Part shown: piece after piece, positions 1 through 9,403 of the stretch
Position numbering within the stretch: the first letter of the stretch is position 1
How the letters are laid out: each line of letters starts with the position of its first letter
From: Gemmata massiliana
GTDB lineage: Bacteria; Planctomycetota; Planctomycetia; Gemmatales; Gemmataceae
Assembly: GCF_901538265.1 (NCBI RefSeq)
Contig: NZ_LR593886.1
Location: forward strand, 5,725,738-5,789,737
Reading direction: 5' to 3'
Length of the DNA: 64,000 bases
Program-made: the position numbers and the translations under genes
Notes under the pieces: model-generated
Told to the model about the DNA's origin: nothing
The model's database searches: none
The model's input: only the letters and a program-made list of their open reading frames with translations

Positions 1-403
1 GCGTCATGAAGCGCGGGAGGTTCTCGAAATCGCGCCAGAACCGGTACACGTCGGCCACCGGTTTGTTCACGGTGATCGCGTGCTCGATCTTCGTGCCGTG
101 ACCGGCGGCAATGGCCGTTTGCGGCTTCGTTGAGTCCGACGTGCTAACTCCGAGTGTCTGGTACAGCGTGCAGTTCCCGGTCGCGCCGCGATAGATAAGC
201 CCAGCGCCGAGCAGAGACGACAATAGCGTCGGCCCGCGCCCGAACCCGAGCACCGCAAGCGCACCGCCACCGGCAAGTGATAACCAGCGCTCGTTACTGC
301 CCACGTTGGTGCGTGCTTGTGGTAAGCGGTTGATGGCCCGCGTAACGCCGGAATTGGGACCGGCAGCGGACTTGATCGTTGTGGTCAGAAGGGTACTGGC
401 CAT
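1..403 (-). CDS. SRPBCC-type membrane protein with DUF2892-like N-terminus, truncated by window edge
   Basis: The frame reads open from an ATG at 403 to base 1 without a stop, giving the first 134 residues. Residues about 30-85 hold a serine, a glycine-rich hydrophobic stretch and a short conserved tail (GLIYRGATGNC) resembling the YgaP-type DUF2892 membrane module. From about residue 104 the sequence (KIEHAITVNKPVADVYRFW) matches the start of an SRPBCC/polyketide-cyclase lipid-binding fold. The family is usually a two-part membrane protein that binds a hydrophobic ligand, with substrate unknown. It is divergent from the dehydrogenase at 674. The rest of the SRPBCC domain lies outside the window. 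Confidence 0.75.
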   Translation of the reverse strand, partial: MASTLLTTTIKSAAGPNSGVTRAINRLPQARTNVGSNERWLSLAGGGALAVLGFGRGPTLLSSLLGAGLIYRGATGNCTLYQTLGVSTSDSTKPQTAIAAGHGTKIEHAITVNKPVADVYRFWRDFENLPRFMT

Positions 404-673
404 GAATCACCTCAGGATGCGACGGGGCAGAAGCGCCAACTCGGTGCAATCGGGGTGCCGCGATCCGTCTGATCGCGCGGACCGGCAAAACGCTTCAAAT
501 CGCGTGGGGCAAGCACGAGCGCAACGCGCATCGGCTCGCGCATGTTCGGGTGCGACGAGGCGCGATCGGGTGTGTCACGCGGTTGTTCGTGTACTGGAAC
601 GAATAGACCCAACACCGGCACTCGAATTGCTCTCCGTGATGTGCCGTACCCTTCGCCCACGGGGACTATTCAG

Positions 674-1717
674 ATGAAGCGCGCACTTCTGCTCACGGGA
701 CTTGGCGCAGTGGGGTATCTCGCGTACCGCGCCCTGAAACCGCGGTACGACTTCCGTAACAAGCACGTTCTCATTACCGGCGGGTCGCGCGGTCTGGGCC
801 TCGTCATGGCTCGGCAATTCGCCGAAGCGGGCGCCCGAATCTCGATCTGTAGCCGCGAGCCGAACGAGCTGCTGCGTGCGGTGGACGACCTGAACCGGTA
901 TGGCGAGCGGGTCGTCGCAGTCGAATGCGACGTGACGAACCGTGATCGCGTGCGCGAGTTCGTGGCCTACACTCAGTTGCGAAACGGCCCGACCGATGTG
1001 CTGGTCAACAACGCGGGGATCATTCAAGTCGGGCCGTTCGATGAAATGCGTGAGGAAGATTTCGCCCAGTCGCTCGCGACGCACTTCTGGGCCGCGCTCT
1101 ACACCACACTCGCGGTACTCCCGGAAATGAAAGCGCGACGCACGGGCCGCATCGTGAACATCGCCTCGTTCGGTGGGAAGGTCGCGGTGCCGCACCTGCT
1201 CCCGTATTCGGTGGGCAAGTTCGCGCTCGTCGGGTTCTCCAGCGGCCTGCGGAGTGAACTCCGACAACACGGAATCGTAGTAACGACCGTGTGCCCCGGA
1301 CTGATGCAGACGGGCAGTCACCTGAACGCAGGTTTCAAGGGACGGCACGAAGAAGAATATGCTTGGTTCGCGACGGGCAACGCGGTACCGGGGTTCTCGA
1401 TGACCGCAGAGACGGCCGCGTCGAAGATCATCTCCGCGTGTGTGCGCGGGGACGCGGAACTGGTGCTCGGGCTGCCCGCAAAACTGGCGGTCGCGTTCCA
1501 GGCGCTTTGCCCGAACCTGATGGCCGATATTCTCGCGCTCACCAACGATCACATTCTTCCCGAACCGGGCGGTATCGGCACCGCGACCGCGAAGGGGAAG
1601 CACAGCCGGGGCGCATTGCCCGACGCGGTCACCGCGCGAACCGACCGCGCCGCAGCACGGAACAACGAAGTTGCCGGCGCCGGTGCTCCCCCTCCACTCC
1701 TGCTACCGTCTTCCTGA
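674..1717 (+). CDS. SDR-family oxidoreductase with N-terminal membrane anchor
   Basis: 347 residues from the ATG at 674. An upstream in-frame ATG at 542 is rejected because the extra 44 residues look like non-coding sequence. A short hydrophobic N-terminus (residues 4-18) precedes a classical short-chain dehydrogenase Rossmann fold: nucleotide-binding TGGSRGLG at 35-42, NNAG at 112-115, catalytic Ser at about 165, Tyr178 and Lys182 (YSVGK), then CPGLMQTG. It should reduce or oxidise an alcohol/ketone with NAD(P)H; the substrate cannot be read. Together with the divergent SRPBCC gene it could belong to a membrane-stress or lipid locus, which is inference. Confidence 0.88.
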   Translation: MKRALLLTGLGAVGYLAYRALKPRYDFRNKHVLITGGSRGLGLVMARQFAEAGARISICSREPNELLRAVDDLNRYGERVVAVECDVTNRDRVREFVAYTQLRNGPTDVLVNNAGIIQVGPFDEMREEDFAQSLATHFWAALYTTLAVLPEMKARRTGRIVNIASFGGKVAVPHLLPYSVGKFALVGFSSGLRSELRQHGIVVTTVCPGLMQTGSHLNAGFKGRHEEEYAWFATGNAVPGFSMTAETAASKIISACVRGDAELVLGLPAKLAVAFQALCPNLMADILALTNDHILPEPGGIGTATAKGKHSRGALPDAVTARTDRAAARNNEVAGAGAPPPLLLPSS

Positions 1718-1756
1718 CGGTGAACTTTTGCTGTGGCGCATTTTGCGGTACGAGTT

Positions 1757-2926
1757 TCACTCAGACTCGTCCTCGCTCGCGAAGCGAGAAAGAATACTTC
1801 GGATCGGTCCGTCTTTGGAATCCATATCACCACAGAACCGGCGCAGGTGTTCCGGTACATCTGCGTAAGCTCGACGTAAAACCAGGCGCCGTTCGCGGGT
1901 TGGGTCCGCCCGGTACGCTTGGTGGGCCTCGATACAGCGCTGAACCGCACCCGGGCGGCCGTTCAACTGATCGAGGATGTCGGCGGCTTCACGCAGGCGC
2001 TCGGCGGGTTTAGTGGACCAGTACCCTTCCCCGGCTTGGAAGCGCCCGAGCCCGTCCAGAGCGACCCACGCCCCTTCCGGCACCGACAGCACCAACTTCT
2101 TCTGCTCGAACATCTCCGCCACGGCCTCCAGTGGGCGCAGCTCGGTGGCGTACCCGAGTTGCGAAAGCCCGTCGGCGTAAATGAGCCACCGTCGCAGCCG
2201 GTACCCGTCCGGAACGACTTCCAGTACGGGTAATTCCGCTCCCAATATCTCGTCCCCGGTTGGGGAAACGCGGTATGGTCTCCCGTTACCCAATCCGAGC
2301 TTGGAGTATCGAACACCCTTGCGGATTTCGGTCGAGTTCCCCTGCATATCGAGCAGACCTTCCCGCCTGGGGTTCAGCTCGCGCAGCGCGTCCATTACCT
2401 GATGTTTGATGTCACTGCGACTACACTCCCAGCGCGCGGAAAGCACGCGGGCCTGGCCCAAGTTGTGAATACTGAGGGTGCCCCCGATCCGAGCCTCTGG
2501 CGTTACCCACCCTTGAGTGAGTTTGTCCCGGAACAGGTCCACATCGACAAACCCCCAACAGTTAATTGCACCATCGGCGTACACGTCGACCGTCGAGAGG
2601 AAGTAACTGCCGTTGTGAATGAACGCTGGGATCGCTTTGCCGTAGGTCTTGGGGGTTGGTTTCGTTCGGACGAGCCTCCAACCAGGCGACGGCCGATCCA
2701 TTTGCGTCAACCAGCGCGCGTCGAACCCCGCACGCGCCTGATGCAGCCGTTCGCGCTGTCGACGAGTTCGGGCATCGGGTTCGGTCCGATGCCACTCGAC
2801 CTCGGCCCGCACGAACGTGGCACGCGGATCGCCGCGCTCCTGCAGCCAATCGGCGTAGACCAGCCGCAACGTGTCGTCCTCGGGATTCGCGAGTACCCCG
2901 CGAAGAAAAGCCAGTTCCTCGGACAT
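1757..2926 (-). CDS. TIGR02996 domain protein
   Basis: 389 residues from the ATG at 2926, chosen because the domain begins there (MSEELAFLRGVLANPEDD); an ATG 30 bases upstream adds ten unrelated residues. The N-terminal 45 residues, with VYADWLQERGDP and FVRAEVEW, are the TIGR02996 repeat-companion domain, a short module expanded in Gemmata and in some Deltaproteobacteria and usually attached to varied C-termini. The remaining 340 residues carry no motif I recognise; they include several tryptophans and a PEHLRRFCGDMD tail. Function unknown. The gene is divergent from the sigma factor at 3381. Confidence 0.75.
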   Translation of the reverse strand: MSEELAFLRGVLANPEDDTLRLVYADWLQERGDPRATFVRAEVEWHRTEPDARTRRQRERLHQARAGFDARWLTQMDRPSPGWRLVRTKPTPKTYGKAIPAFIHNGSYFLSTVDVYADGAINCWGFVDVDLFRDKLTQGWVTPEARIGGTLSIHNLGQARVLSARWECSRSDIKHQVMDALRELNPRREGLLDMQGNSTEIRKGVRYSKLGLGNGRPYRVSPTGDEILGAELPVLEVVPDGYRLRRWLIYADGLSQLGYATELRPLEAVAEMFEQKKLVLSVPEGAWVALDGLGRFQAGEGYWSTKPAERLREAADILDQLNGRPGAVQRCIEAHQAYRADPTRERRLVLRRAYADVPEHLRRFCGDMDSKDGPIRSILSRFASEDESE

Positions 2927-3380
2927 GATTCGTGCCTCGAATTGGTGTCCTGCCATTCATCGTCTCACGACACGTCGGCGCCCTCAACGGTCAGAGCGAG
3001 GTGCGTCCCCAAAAACCTTCCTCTACCTCAATTTGCCACAACTGAACTTGTGTATATTTTTCAGTGTGGTAACATCGTTGAAATAGGAGGGAGATTCTCT
3101 CGAATCCGCGCAACGAGTTTTACGGGAGCGGTACGGGATTCGGGCCTCAAAAGTTGAAATCTCGGAGTAACATTGCGTGCGCAAACCAATCTCCTTAACT
3201 ACAATTCGAGAAAGTAATTATGTCGATTCACACGCTCCGAATGAGGCCCAAAACGTTAGCAAATGTTAGCCGTCGCCCGGTCCGACGAGAAGCCCCGGAG
3301 GTGATGTGAAACAAAATCGTGCGACGCGCGGAGCACCTGCCACACACTATTCGGGCGAACCGTAACTCGGAGGGTCGATC
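2927..3380. other. Intergenic region between divergent genes, with a tandem 10-mer motif
   Basis: 454 bases between the TIGR02996 gene and the sigma-factor gene. I see no credible small ORF or RNA gene. The stretch from about 3040 to 3240 is noticeably more AT-rich than the genes around it and should contain promoters for both genes. A tandem 10-mer motif sits at 3251-3270, about 110 bases upstream of the sigma-factor start. Confidence 0.6.
3251..3270 (-). repeat. Tandem 10-mer motif, copy 1
   Basis: Two direct 10-base units, AAACGTTAGC and AAATGTTAGC, abut exactly. Read on the minus strand they are GCTAACATTT GCTAACGTTT, identical over 20 bases to the copy at 61550-61569. The 10-base period is close to one DNA turn, which would suit a protein binding two adjacent half-sites on one face. 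It lies upstream of the sigma factor at 3381. Confidence 0.7.
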
Positions 3381-6300
3381 ATGCCCCGCTCCGCAGTCGC
3401 GCTCGTGCGATTCGCCGCTCCGCCCACGTCTCGAACGACGGACGGGCAGTTGCTCCGCGCGTTCGTCGCCGCTCGTACCGATGACGCATTCGCCGAATTG
3501 GTCCGGCGGCACGGTCCGATGGTGCTCGCGGTGTGTCGCCGCGTGCTCGCAAACCCGCACGACGCCGAAGACGCCTTCCAAGCCGTGTTCCTCGTACTGG
3601 CCCGCAAAGCGGGCGCAGTTCGCGGGTCTAACGTCGCGGGGTGGCTCTACAGCGTTGCGGTGCGAACCGCACGAGGAGTGCGTGTCATGCGGGACCGACG
3701 GAAGCACGTCGTTGCGAGTCAGAGTGCCAGAATCAGCGCGCCCACGATCCCGGACGATGCCCTCGTCCTCACGGAGCAGGCGGCCATCATCGACGAAGAA
3801 CTGGCGAAGCTCCCCGAACTCTTGCGCGAAGCGATTGTGTTGTGCGAACTGCACGGGCTGTCCCGCAAACAAGCCGCACTCGAACTCGAAATCGCCGAAG
3901 GAACGCTCTCCAGCCGGCTCGCCGCGGCGAAGCGGAAGCTCGCAGAACGCCTCTCGGCCCGTGGAGTTACGGCCACCCTCGCACTGAGCGTACTCCTCCC
4001 TCCGGCTGCGCTATCCGCCGGCCTACTCCGAACAACAACAGCCGCTGTTCGCGGCGCCGCGGGGAGCGTGGCAAACGCGGCCGCGTCGACGGTTCTCAAG
4101 GGGATGCTGTTCGACCAACTCCGGGCCGTTGCGCTCACTACCGTGCTACTCGCCACCATCGTGTGCGGCGGGTACGCGATGACCGCCTCACACAACTCTC
4201 CGCCAGAATCAGCGCCCACCGCCCCTGCACCACACCCCGCCGACGATCCCGCTACGTCACTCGTGAAGCAACTGGGCAGCGAAGACTTCAACGAGCGCGA
4301 AACCGCGGACAAAGAATTGCGCAAACTCGGACTCAAAGCCGAAGCCGCGCTCAAAAGTGGCCTGAAGGCCGAGAGCCCTGAAGTACGTGCGCGCGCCGCT
4401 GCGATCCTCACCGCCGTTCGCAAATCTGCACTCGAAGAACTGGCGAAGACCTTCGACCCCAAAGCCGACGGCGAGCCGACTCACCCCGTCTGGAAGCGCT
4501 ACCGGGCCATCGTCGGGAACACCCCTGCGAGCCGCGAGTTATTCGCCCTGATCGTTAAACACGCGGACTGGCTGCACCGGCTCGGTACCGCGGAAGCCGG
4601 TCCCGAATCGGCCGCACAACAATACCGCGAAGCCATGGTTCAAATGGGCCGGCACTTCCTGGGCAACTTGCGCGTGTTCTTCGAGATCCCGGTATGGCCG
4701 TGTGATTACGGCCAGGAAACCGCGTACCTGATGCTCCTCGGCAGTTACCCCGGCACCGAAAAGGCGCGGTCCAAATGCGTTGGCGAAGAGGCTGAACTGT
4801 TCTTGCACGGTGAGGGGCGCATCCATTTCGCACGCGGATTGGAACTCGGGCTTCAGGGTAAGACGCTCGAACAGAGCCCCAAGTTTCGCCCCGATACGGT
4901 TGATGCAGCGCCGGGAACGAATCGCGTTTTCGGAAAATTGCTCGCGTCGTGGCTCACCCACCGGACCGAACCGGCCGTCATCTACTGCGCGTTCGAGCTA
5001 GCCGTGAAGTGGCGCACCGCAGACGTGTTGTCCGCGGCACGAACCATCGCGGCCGACAAAGGCCACGGACCGGATGCCCGGTGCGCCGCCCTGCACGCCA
5101 TCGCCCAGTTCGGCACCACCGCAGACCTATCGCTATTCGCCCCGCTCTACGACGACCCAACGACTCTCGTCGTTCCCCCTTCGCCGTCGATCGGACTCGG
5201 CCCGCGCTCGCGCCGCATGCAGGTCCGAGACCACGCCGTCGGTCTCGCGCTCCTGCTGTGCGACCGAGACCCGTTCGAGTTCGGGTTCCCCTACGCGCAA
5301 AACCGTTTCGCCCGCGACAACGGCCGCCCAGTCGTCGCGGTCTACGTCGGAGAGCCGTTCGCCTTCCCCAATGAGGAAGCCCAGACCACGGCCCACACCA
5401 AAGCCCGTGCGTTCCTCGACAAGCAAAAAGACGCGCCGAAGCCGGACCCGGCTCACATGAAGCTCATCGAACAACTCGGCAGCGAGGATTTCGCCGAACG
5501 CGAGGCCACACAAAAACAACTGAAAGAACTCGGCTCGAAAGCCCGGGCCGCACTCGAAGCGGGAATGAAGTCCGGGAACGCGGAGACCGTGAAGCGGTGC
5601 CGCGAACTGCTCGACCAACTGACACGCGCCGAGTTCGACGCGACGCACTGGCCGCGGTTCGCAAAAGTGATCGGTGACGACAAACCGAGCCGCGCGCTCT
5701 TCGAGCGCATCCGGAGCCTACCTCGCAACGTCGAACTGCTCGACGCGGTCGCTGCGAATCCGAACGCGGCTGGGAAGCTCTACCACGACCGCTGGGCGGA
5801 ACTGAACAAAACCGCGCGCGTCCCGATCGGAGTCGGGTCGTTCCAGCTTGTCGCCGCGCCGCTCGCGGACGTAGTGGGGTGGATGTATTTGGGCACTTTT
5901 CCCGGTACCGAAGGAGCGTTCAGCACATCCTACAGTCTCGACTTCCTTCCCGGTGGGAAGCACTCAAACGATGCAATTGCGGCCGTACTCAAGGACAAAA
6001 CGGTCGCGCCCGCGGTTCGTCAACTCGTCGGTAAGTGGACCGCGGCGCGGGTCGATTACACCGGGCGCGCGTATGGCCTCCAACTCGCGCTCGATTTTGG
6101 CCTCGAAGAGGTGCTCGCAGCCGCTCGCGAAACCGTTCGCGCGAAAGTCAAAGACGACCCGTACCCCGGAAACACAGCGCAGAACGTTCGGCTCGCAATG
6201 CTCGTGGTGGGCAAACTCGGCTCGAAGGACGATCTCCCACTACTGGAAGCACACACAGCAAACGATACCCAGTGCGGCGTCTTCCTCCACGACCCGCCGG

Positions 6301-6584
6301 AGAAACCGGGGCAACCGGTCTTCCGCATCTACCGGCTACCAGTTGAGGGGCAGGACACCACGATCCAGGTGCGCGACGTGTCCACCGCGATGCGGTTGCA
6401 CCTGCTCGGCCAGAACCCGGACGACTTCGGTTTCTACTGGCGCTGGCCCCACGGCTCAGATGCCGGAAAGCGCATGGAACCCGACGACCGATTCAGCTCG
6501 TACTCGATCGGGTTCCTGCGCAAGACCGATCGTGCTGCGGCACACAAGAAAGCTCAGGAGTGGTTCGACAAACAGAAGAAGTGA
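3381..6584 (+). CDS. ECF sigma factor with membrane anchor and duplicated extracytoplasmic repeat domain
   Basis: 1067 residues, several times the usual ECF length. Sigma region 2 covers about 23-95 (DAFAELVRRHGPMV, DAEDAFQAVFLVL) and region 4 about 138-192 (LPELLREAIVLCELHGLS, EGTLSSRLAAAKRKL). Hydrophobic segments at about 198-216 and a probable membrane helix at 249-268 follow. The remaining 800 residues look like two related halves: each begins with a helical repeat (about 293-347 and 693-750) built on LIEQLGSEDFxERE and LxxLGxKARAAL, then a region ending in RxHTKAxxxxDKQK-type sequence. Known planctomycete ECF groups carry such C-terminal extensions. I infer that the outside half controls the sigma half directly, without a separate anti-sigma. 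Confidence 0.85.
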   Translation: MPRSAVALVRFAAPPTSRTTDGQLLRAFVAARTDDAFAELVRRHGPMVLAVCRRVLANPHDAEDAFQAVFLVLARKAGAVRGSNVAGWLYSVAVRTARGVRVMRDRRKHVVASQSARISAPTIPDDALVLTEQAAIIDEELAKLPELLREAIVLCELHGLSRKQAALELEIAEGTLSSRLAAAKRKLAERLSARGVTATLALSVLLPPAALSAGLLRTTTAAVRGAAGSVANAAASTVLKGMLFDQLRAVALTTVLLATIVCGGYAMTASHNSPPESAPTAPAPHPADDPATSLVKQLGSEDFNERETADKELRKLGLKAEAALKSGLKAESPEVRARAAAILTAVRKSALEELAKTFDPKADGEPTHPVWKRYRAIVGNTPASRELFALIVKHADWLHRLGTAEAGPESAAQQYREAMVQMGRHFLGNLRVFFEIPVWPCDYGQETAYLMLLGSYPGTEKARSKCVGEEAELFLHGEGRIHFARGLELGLQGKTLEQSPKFRPDTVDAAPGTNRVFGKLLASWLTHRTEPAVIYCAFELAVKWRTADVLSAARTIAADKGHGPDARCAALHAIAQFGTTADLSLFAPLYDDPTTLVVPPSPSIGLGPRSRRMQVRDHAVGLALLLCDRDPFEFGFPYAQNRFARDNGRPVVAVYVGEPFAFPNEEAQTTAHTKARAFLDKQKDAPKPDPAHMKLIEQLGSEDFAEREATQKQLKELGSKARAALEAGMKSGNAETVKRCRELLDQLTRAEFDATHWPRFAKVIGDDKPSRALFERIRSLPRNVELLDAVAANPNAAGKLYHDRWAELNKTARVPIGVGSFQLVAAPLADVVGWMYLGTFPGTEGAFSTSYSLDFLPGGKHSNDAIAAVLKDKTVAPAVRQLVGKWTAARVDYTGRAYGLQLALDFGLEEVLAAARETVRAKVKDDPYPGNTAQNVRLAMLVVGKLGSKDDLPLLEAHTANDTQCGVFLHDPPEKPGQPVFRIYRLPVEGQDTTIQVRDVSTAMRLHLLGQNPDDFGFYWRWPHGSDAGKRMEPDDRFSSYSIGFLRKTDRAAAHKKAQEWFDKQKK

Positions 6585-6599
6585 TGGTTATGAGGGCGA

Positions 6600-8615
6600 T
6601 CAGCGAGTCCACTGGTCCCGAATGCGATCAAACTCGCCGTCGTCTTTCATGGCCCGGAGCGCATCCTCGATCGCCTTTCGGAGCGCATGAGCATCCAGCC
6701 GAAGCGCGATGCCGAGCGGTTCCGCGTCGAGCGCGCAGCCAGCCGTGTCGACAACGACCAGTTTGCGCTCCCGGCTCGCATACCGGGCGATCAACTGGTG
6801 ATCCAGGGCGAGGTCGGCGGTTCCAGACTGAACGGCAGCAAACGGCTCGGGGGAAGCGCGATAGCGCACGATCTCCTTACCGCCCAATCCTTCGCGCTGC
6901 AAGCGCTCGATTGTATCGTGTGCGGTCGTGCCCTCCTGCACCGCGACGACCTTACCAACCAAGTCGCGCGGACTTTTGAAGGACGTTCCGGGGCGCGCAG
7001 TGAACACGAGCGGGTCGCGCGCGTACTCGATGAACGCGACCTGCCGTTTCCGCTCCTCGGTGATCGTGGTGGCCGAAAGGAGAACGTCCAGGCGCCGGGT
7101 TTGAAGCTCGCGGTTCATCCCGGCCCAATCCCAGTACAACTCGTGGTGCTCCGCCTCCACGCCCAATCGACCCGCAATCGCGCGGGCCAGCTCCACATCA
7201 AACCCCGTGAGTTGTCCGTCCTTCTTAAAGGCATAGGGCGGACAGTTCGGATCGATACCAACGACCAGTTTGTGGGAGCGCTGCACGCGCCAGAGTGAAT
7301 CGTCCTTGGGTGGGAGCGTGATCCCGAGTGTCACGAGCGCAACGAGGCTGAAGAAGCCGGTGAAGCCCGCGATTCGCGCCAAAAATGGGTTGCGCCGACA
7401 CCGGCGACGGAAGCGTCCCCAGGCGCCGTGGACCTTCACGTGGACAAGCGGCTTGCCGGCGAGGAAATGGGCCAGATCGTCTGCAAGTGCCAGAGCGGAT
7501 GGGTAACGGTAACTCGCGTCTTTCTCCAGGCACTTGAGGCAAACGGATTCCAGTTCCTTCGGAATCGAGGGGCAGAACGAGCGCGGGGCGGGGGCTTCTT
7601 CACTCTCGACCTTGCGCAAAAGGGCAGCCGTGGTTTCGGCAACGAAAGGTACGCGCCCGGTGAGTAGCTCGAACAGGATCACCCCGAGTGCATAAACGTC
7701 CGCCGCCGGACCAACGTTCCGGACGTCCCCGCGTGCCTGTTCGGGCGCCATGTAGCTGGGGCTGCCCATGACCACGCCGGTTACAGTTAGGCTCGAACCG
7801 ACGTCGGTCACTTTCGCCAGCCCGAAGTCGGCGATCTTCGGTTCGCCCGCTTCCGTGAGGAGCACGTTCCCCGGTTTCAGGTCGCGGTGTACGATCCCGC
7901 GCTCGTGGGCATACGCGACCGCCCGTGCGAGTTGTTCGACCAACCGCACCGCGGCGCGGAACTGTTGCGGCGAACCGTCGAGTTTCTGGGCGAGGCTCCC
8001 GCCCTCGACGAACTCCAGAACGAAATAGGGGAGTTGATCGGCCTCGCCGATTTCGTGGATCTGCACGATGTGGGGGTGGCGCAGTCGAGCGATCGCGTGC
8101 GCTTCGGCCCGGAACCGGGCTTGTTGCCCCTCGTCCGCGTGCGATCCAGCCAGAATCATCTTCAGCGCGACAGAACGGTTCAGTTTGACTTGTCGCGCCT
8201 TGTACACGACCCCCATTGCCCCGCGCCCCAACTCGCCGAGCAGTTCGTAGCCGGGGATTTTCGCCCGTATTCGCTCGGCCACCGTACCGGTGCTCGCGCC
8301 TTCGAGTAGGGTCGGTGCTTCTGCTGGCGTGCCGGTGGTAGTGAAAGCTGCGGTGATTAGCTCGTCTCGATCCGGGAAGCGCTGGCGGTACTCGTCCTGG
8401 TCCGGCTTTTCACCGTTCTGAGTGCGATAGTGTAGTTCCAGTAGCAGTAACTCGCGAAAGAGTACCGACCGATCGGCCTCCAGCGCACGCACAAGGAATT
8501 CTTCGATGACGGGACGATGACCCGTGCGCCAGGCGTCCTCGAACGTGTCGCACGCACGCTCCACCCGGAGTAGCTGCCCGCGTGCTTCATCGTCCCATGA
8601 TAAAGTGGCGCTCAC
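6600..8615 (-). CDS. Transmembrane Ser/Thr protein kinase fused to a periplasmic amino-acid-binding-type sensor
   Basis: 671 residues. The start is the GTG at 8615: it has a GGAG site and overlaps the TGA of the sigma gene (GTGA), so the longer frame reaching 8786 is rejected. The kinase domain runs from about 121 to 390, with GRGAMG at 131-136, Lys152, HRDLKPGN at 243-250 and DFG at 263-265, all intact. A membrane helix lies at about 415-433. Residues 450-671 match a family-3 solute-binding domain (VVGIDPNCPPYAF, GFDVELARAIAGRLGV, DVLLSATTITEERKRQV, VAVQEGTTA). The layout suggests a receptor kinase sensing an amino-acid-like ligand. Co-transcribed with the ECF sigma gene upstream. Confidence 0.92.
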   Translation of the reverse strand: MSATLSWDDEARGQLLRVERACDTFEDAWRTGHRPVIEEFLVRALEADRSVLFRELLLLELHYRTQNGEKPDQDEYRQRFPDRDELITAAFTTTGTPAEAPTLLEGASTGTVAERIRAKIPGYELLGELGRGAMGVVYKARQVKLNRSVALKMILAGSHADEGQQARFRAEAHAIARLRHPHIVQIHEIGEADQLPYFVLEFVEGGSLAQKLDGSPQQFRAAVRLVEQLARAVAYAHERGIVHRDLKPGNVLLTEAGEPKIADFGLAKVTDVGSSLTVTGVVMGSPSYMAPEQARGDVRNVGPAADVYALGVILFELLTGRVPFVAETTAALLRKVESEEAPAPRSFCPSIPKELESVCLKCLEKDASYRYPSALALADDLAHFLAGKPLVHVKVHGAWGRFRRRCRRNPFLARIAGFTGFFSLVALVTLGITLPPKDDSLWRVQRSHKLVVGIDPNCPPYAFKKDGQLTGFDVELARAIAGRLGVEAEHHELYWDWAGMNRELQTRRLDVLLSATTITEERKRQVAFIEYARDPLVFTARPGTSFKSPRDLVGKVVAVQEGTTAHDTIERLQREGLGGKEIVRYRASPEPFAAVQSGTADLALDHQLIARYASRERKLVVVDTAGCALDAEPLGIALRLDAHALRKAIEDALRAMKDDGEFDRIRDQWTR

Positions 8616-9217
8616 GGCGGAAGCTCCTGCCCCCAAAGGGTCCGGATCACACGTAACTTCCGCTCCACGCTCCCCAGTGATCGCCCGAGTTTGACGGCGA
8701 TCTCCTCGTTCGTGTGCCCCTCCATCTTCCAAACGGCCACCGCGCGCAATTCCGGATCGTCGAGTTTCGCCAGGAGCCGTCGGCACTCCTCGGCCACCTC
8801 GACCACTACCCCCGGCTCCGGTTCGCGATCGATGAGTTCGGCCAGCACCGTATCGTCGCCGTTCGCGTTACCGGCACTGAGTGCGATCGGCTGCGCTCGC
8901 CCGCCGCGCTTCAGGGCGTTCTCGCGTTTCAGGAGATTCGCAGTTTTGCGGACGGTGAGGACCAGCAGGATTTGCCACAAATCGTCCCGGTCGAGGAGCC
9001 GCGGGAATCGCCCCTCTACCGCACCGCGGCAGAAGTTGTCGAACGCACTGAGGGCGGCGTCTTCTTCGTCCGCGGCCCGGCGCGGCGCGGACCCGAGTTT
9101 TTTCCGCGCGAGGCTCACGAGGCGCTCGTAGTACGCCTCCCAGAGTTTCTGAACGGCCCCTTCGTCGCCGGCTCGGAGCGGGCCGAGAAAGCGAGTAATG
9201 GACCCCTCGGCGGACAT
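8612..9217 (-). CDS. ECF-type RNA polymerase sigma factor
   Basis: 201 residues from the ATG at 9217; the frame continues upstream, but that part has no sigma homology. Region 2 lies at about 18-105 (AVQKLWEAYYERLVSLAR, ADEEDAALSAFDNFC, LWQILLVLTVRKTANLLKRE) and region 4 at about 145-197 (LRAVAVWKMEGHTNEEIAVKLGRSLGSVERKL style helix-turn-helix). This matches the planctomycete ECF group related to Pfam Sigma70_ECF. Its last four bases overlap the kinase gene, a strong sign of coupled translation. Known planctomycete ECFs encoded beside kinases are thought to be controlled by phosphorylation; here that is inference. Confidence 0.9.
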   Translation of the reverse strand: MSAEGSITRFLGPLRAGDEGAVQKLWEAYYERLVSLARKKLGSAPRRAADEEDAALSAFDNFCRGAVEGRFPRLLDRDDLWQILLVLTVRKTANLLKRENALKRGGRAQPIALSAGNANGDDTVLAELIDREPEPGVVVEVAEECRRLLAKLDDPELRAVAVWKMEGHTNEEIAVKLGRSLGSVERKLRVIRTLWGQELPP

Positions 9218-9403
9218 GTTCGGCTGCCTTGTGGCGACCCGGTAATCGGGTCGAAGTGAGAATGAGTCTAGAGGCGGGCCGGTCCGTTGACAAGCACGAG
9301 TGCGGGCGGGCGATTTCGGAAAAAAGTTCACAGCGCGCAGGGTTCCGGACGCGGTTGTTGAGGAACGGGGTAGCGGGCCATTCCCGTACACCGGAGCCGA
9401 CCC

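Noticed and set aside
575..1603. 342-codon minus-strand frame
   Set aside because: Antisense to the SDR gene, which has intact nucleotide-binding and catalytic residues.
9281..9320. Possible -35 box TTGACA upstream of the lipid genes
   Set aside because: No reasonable -10 box at the right distance on the plus strand.
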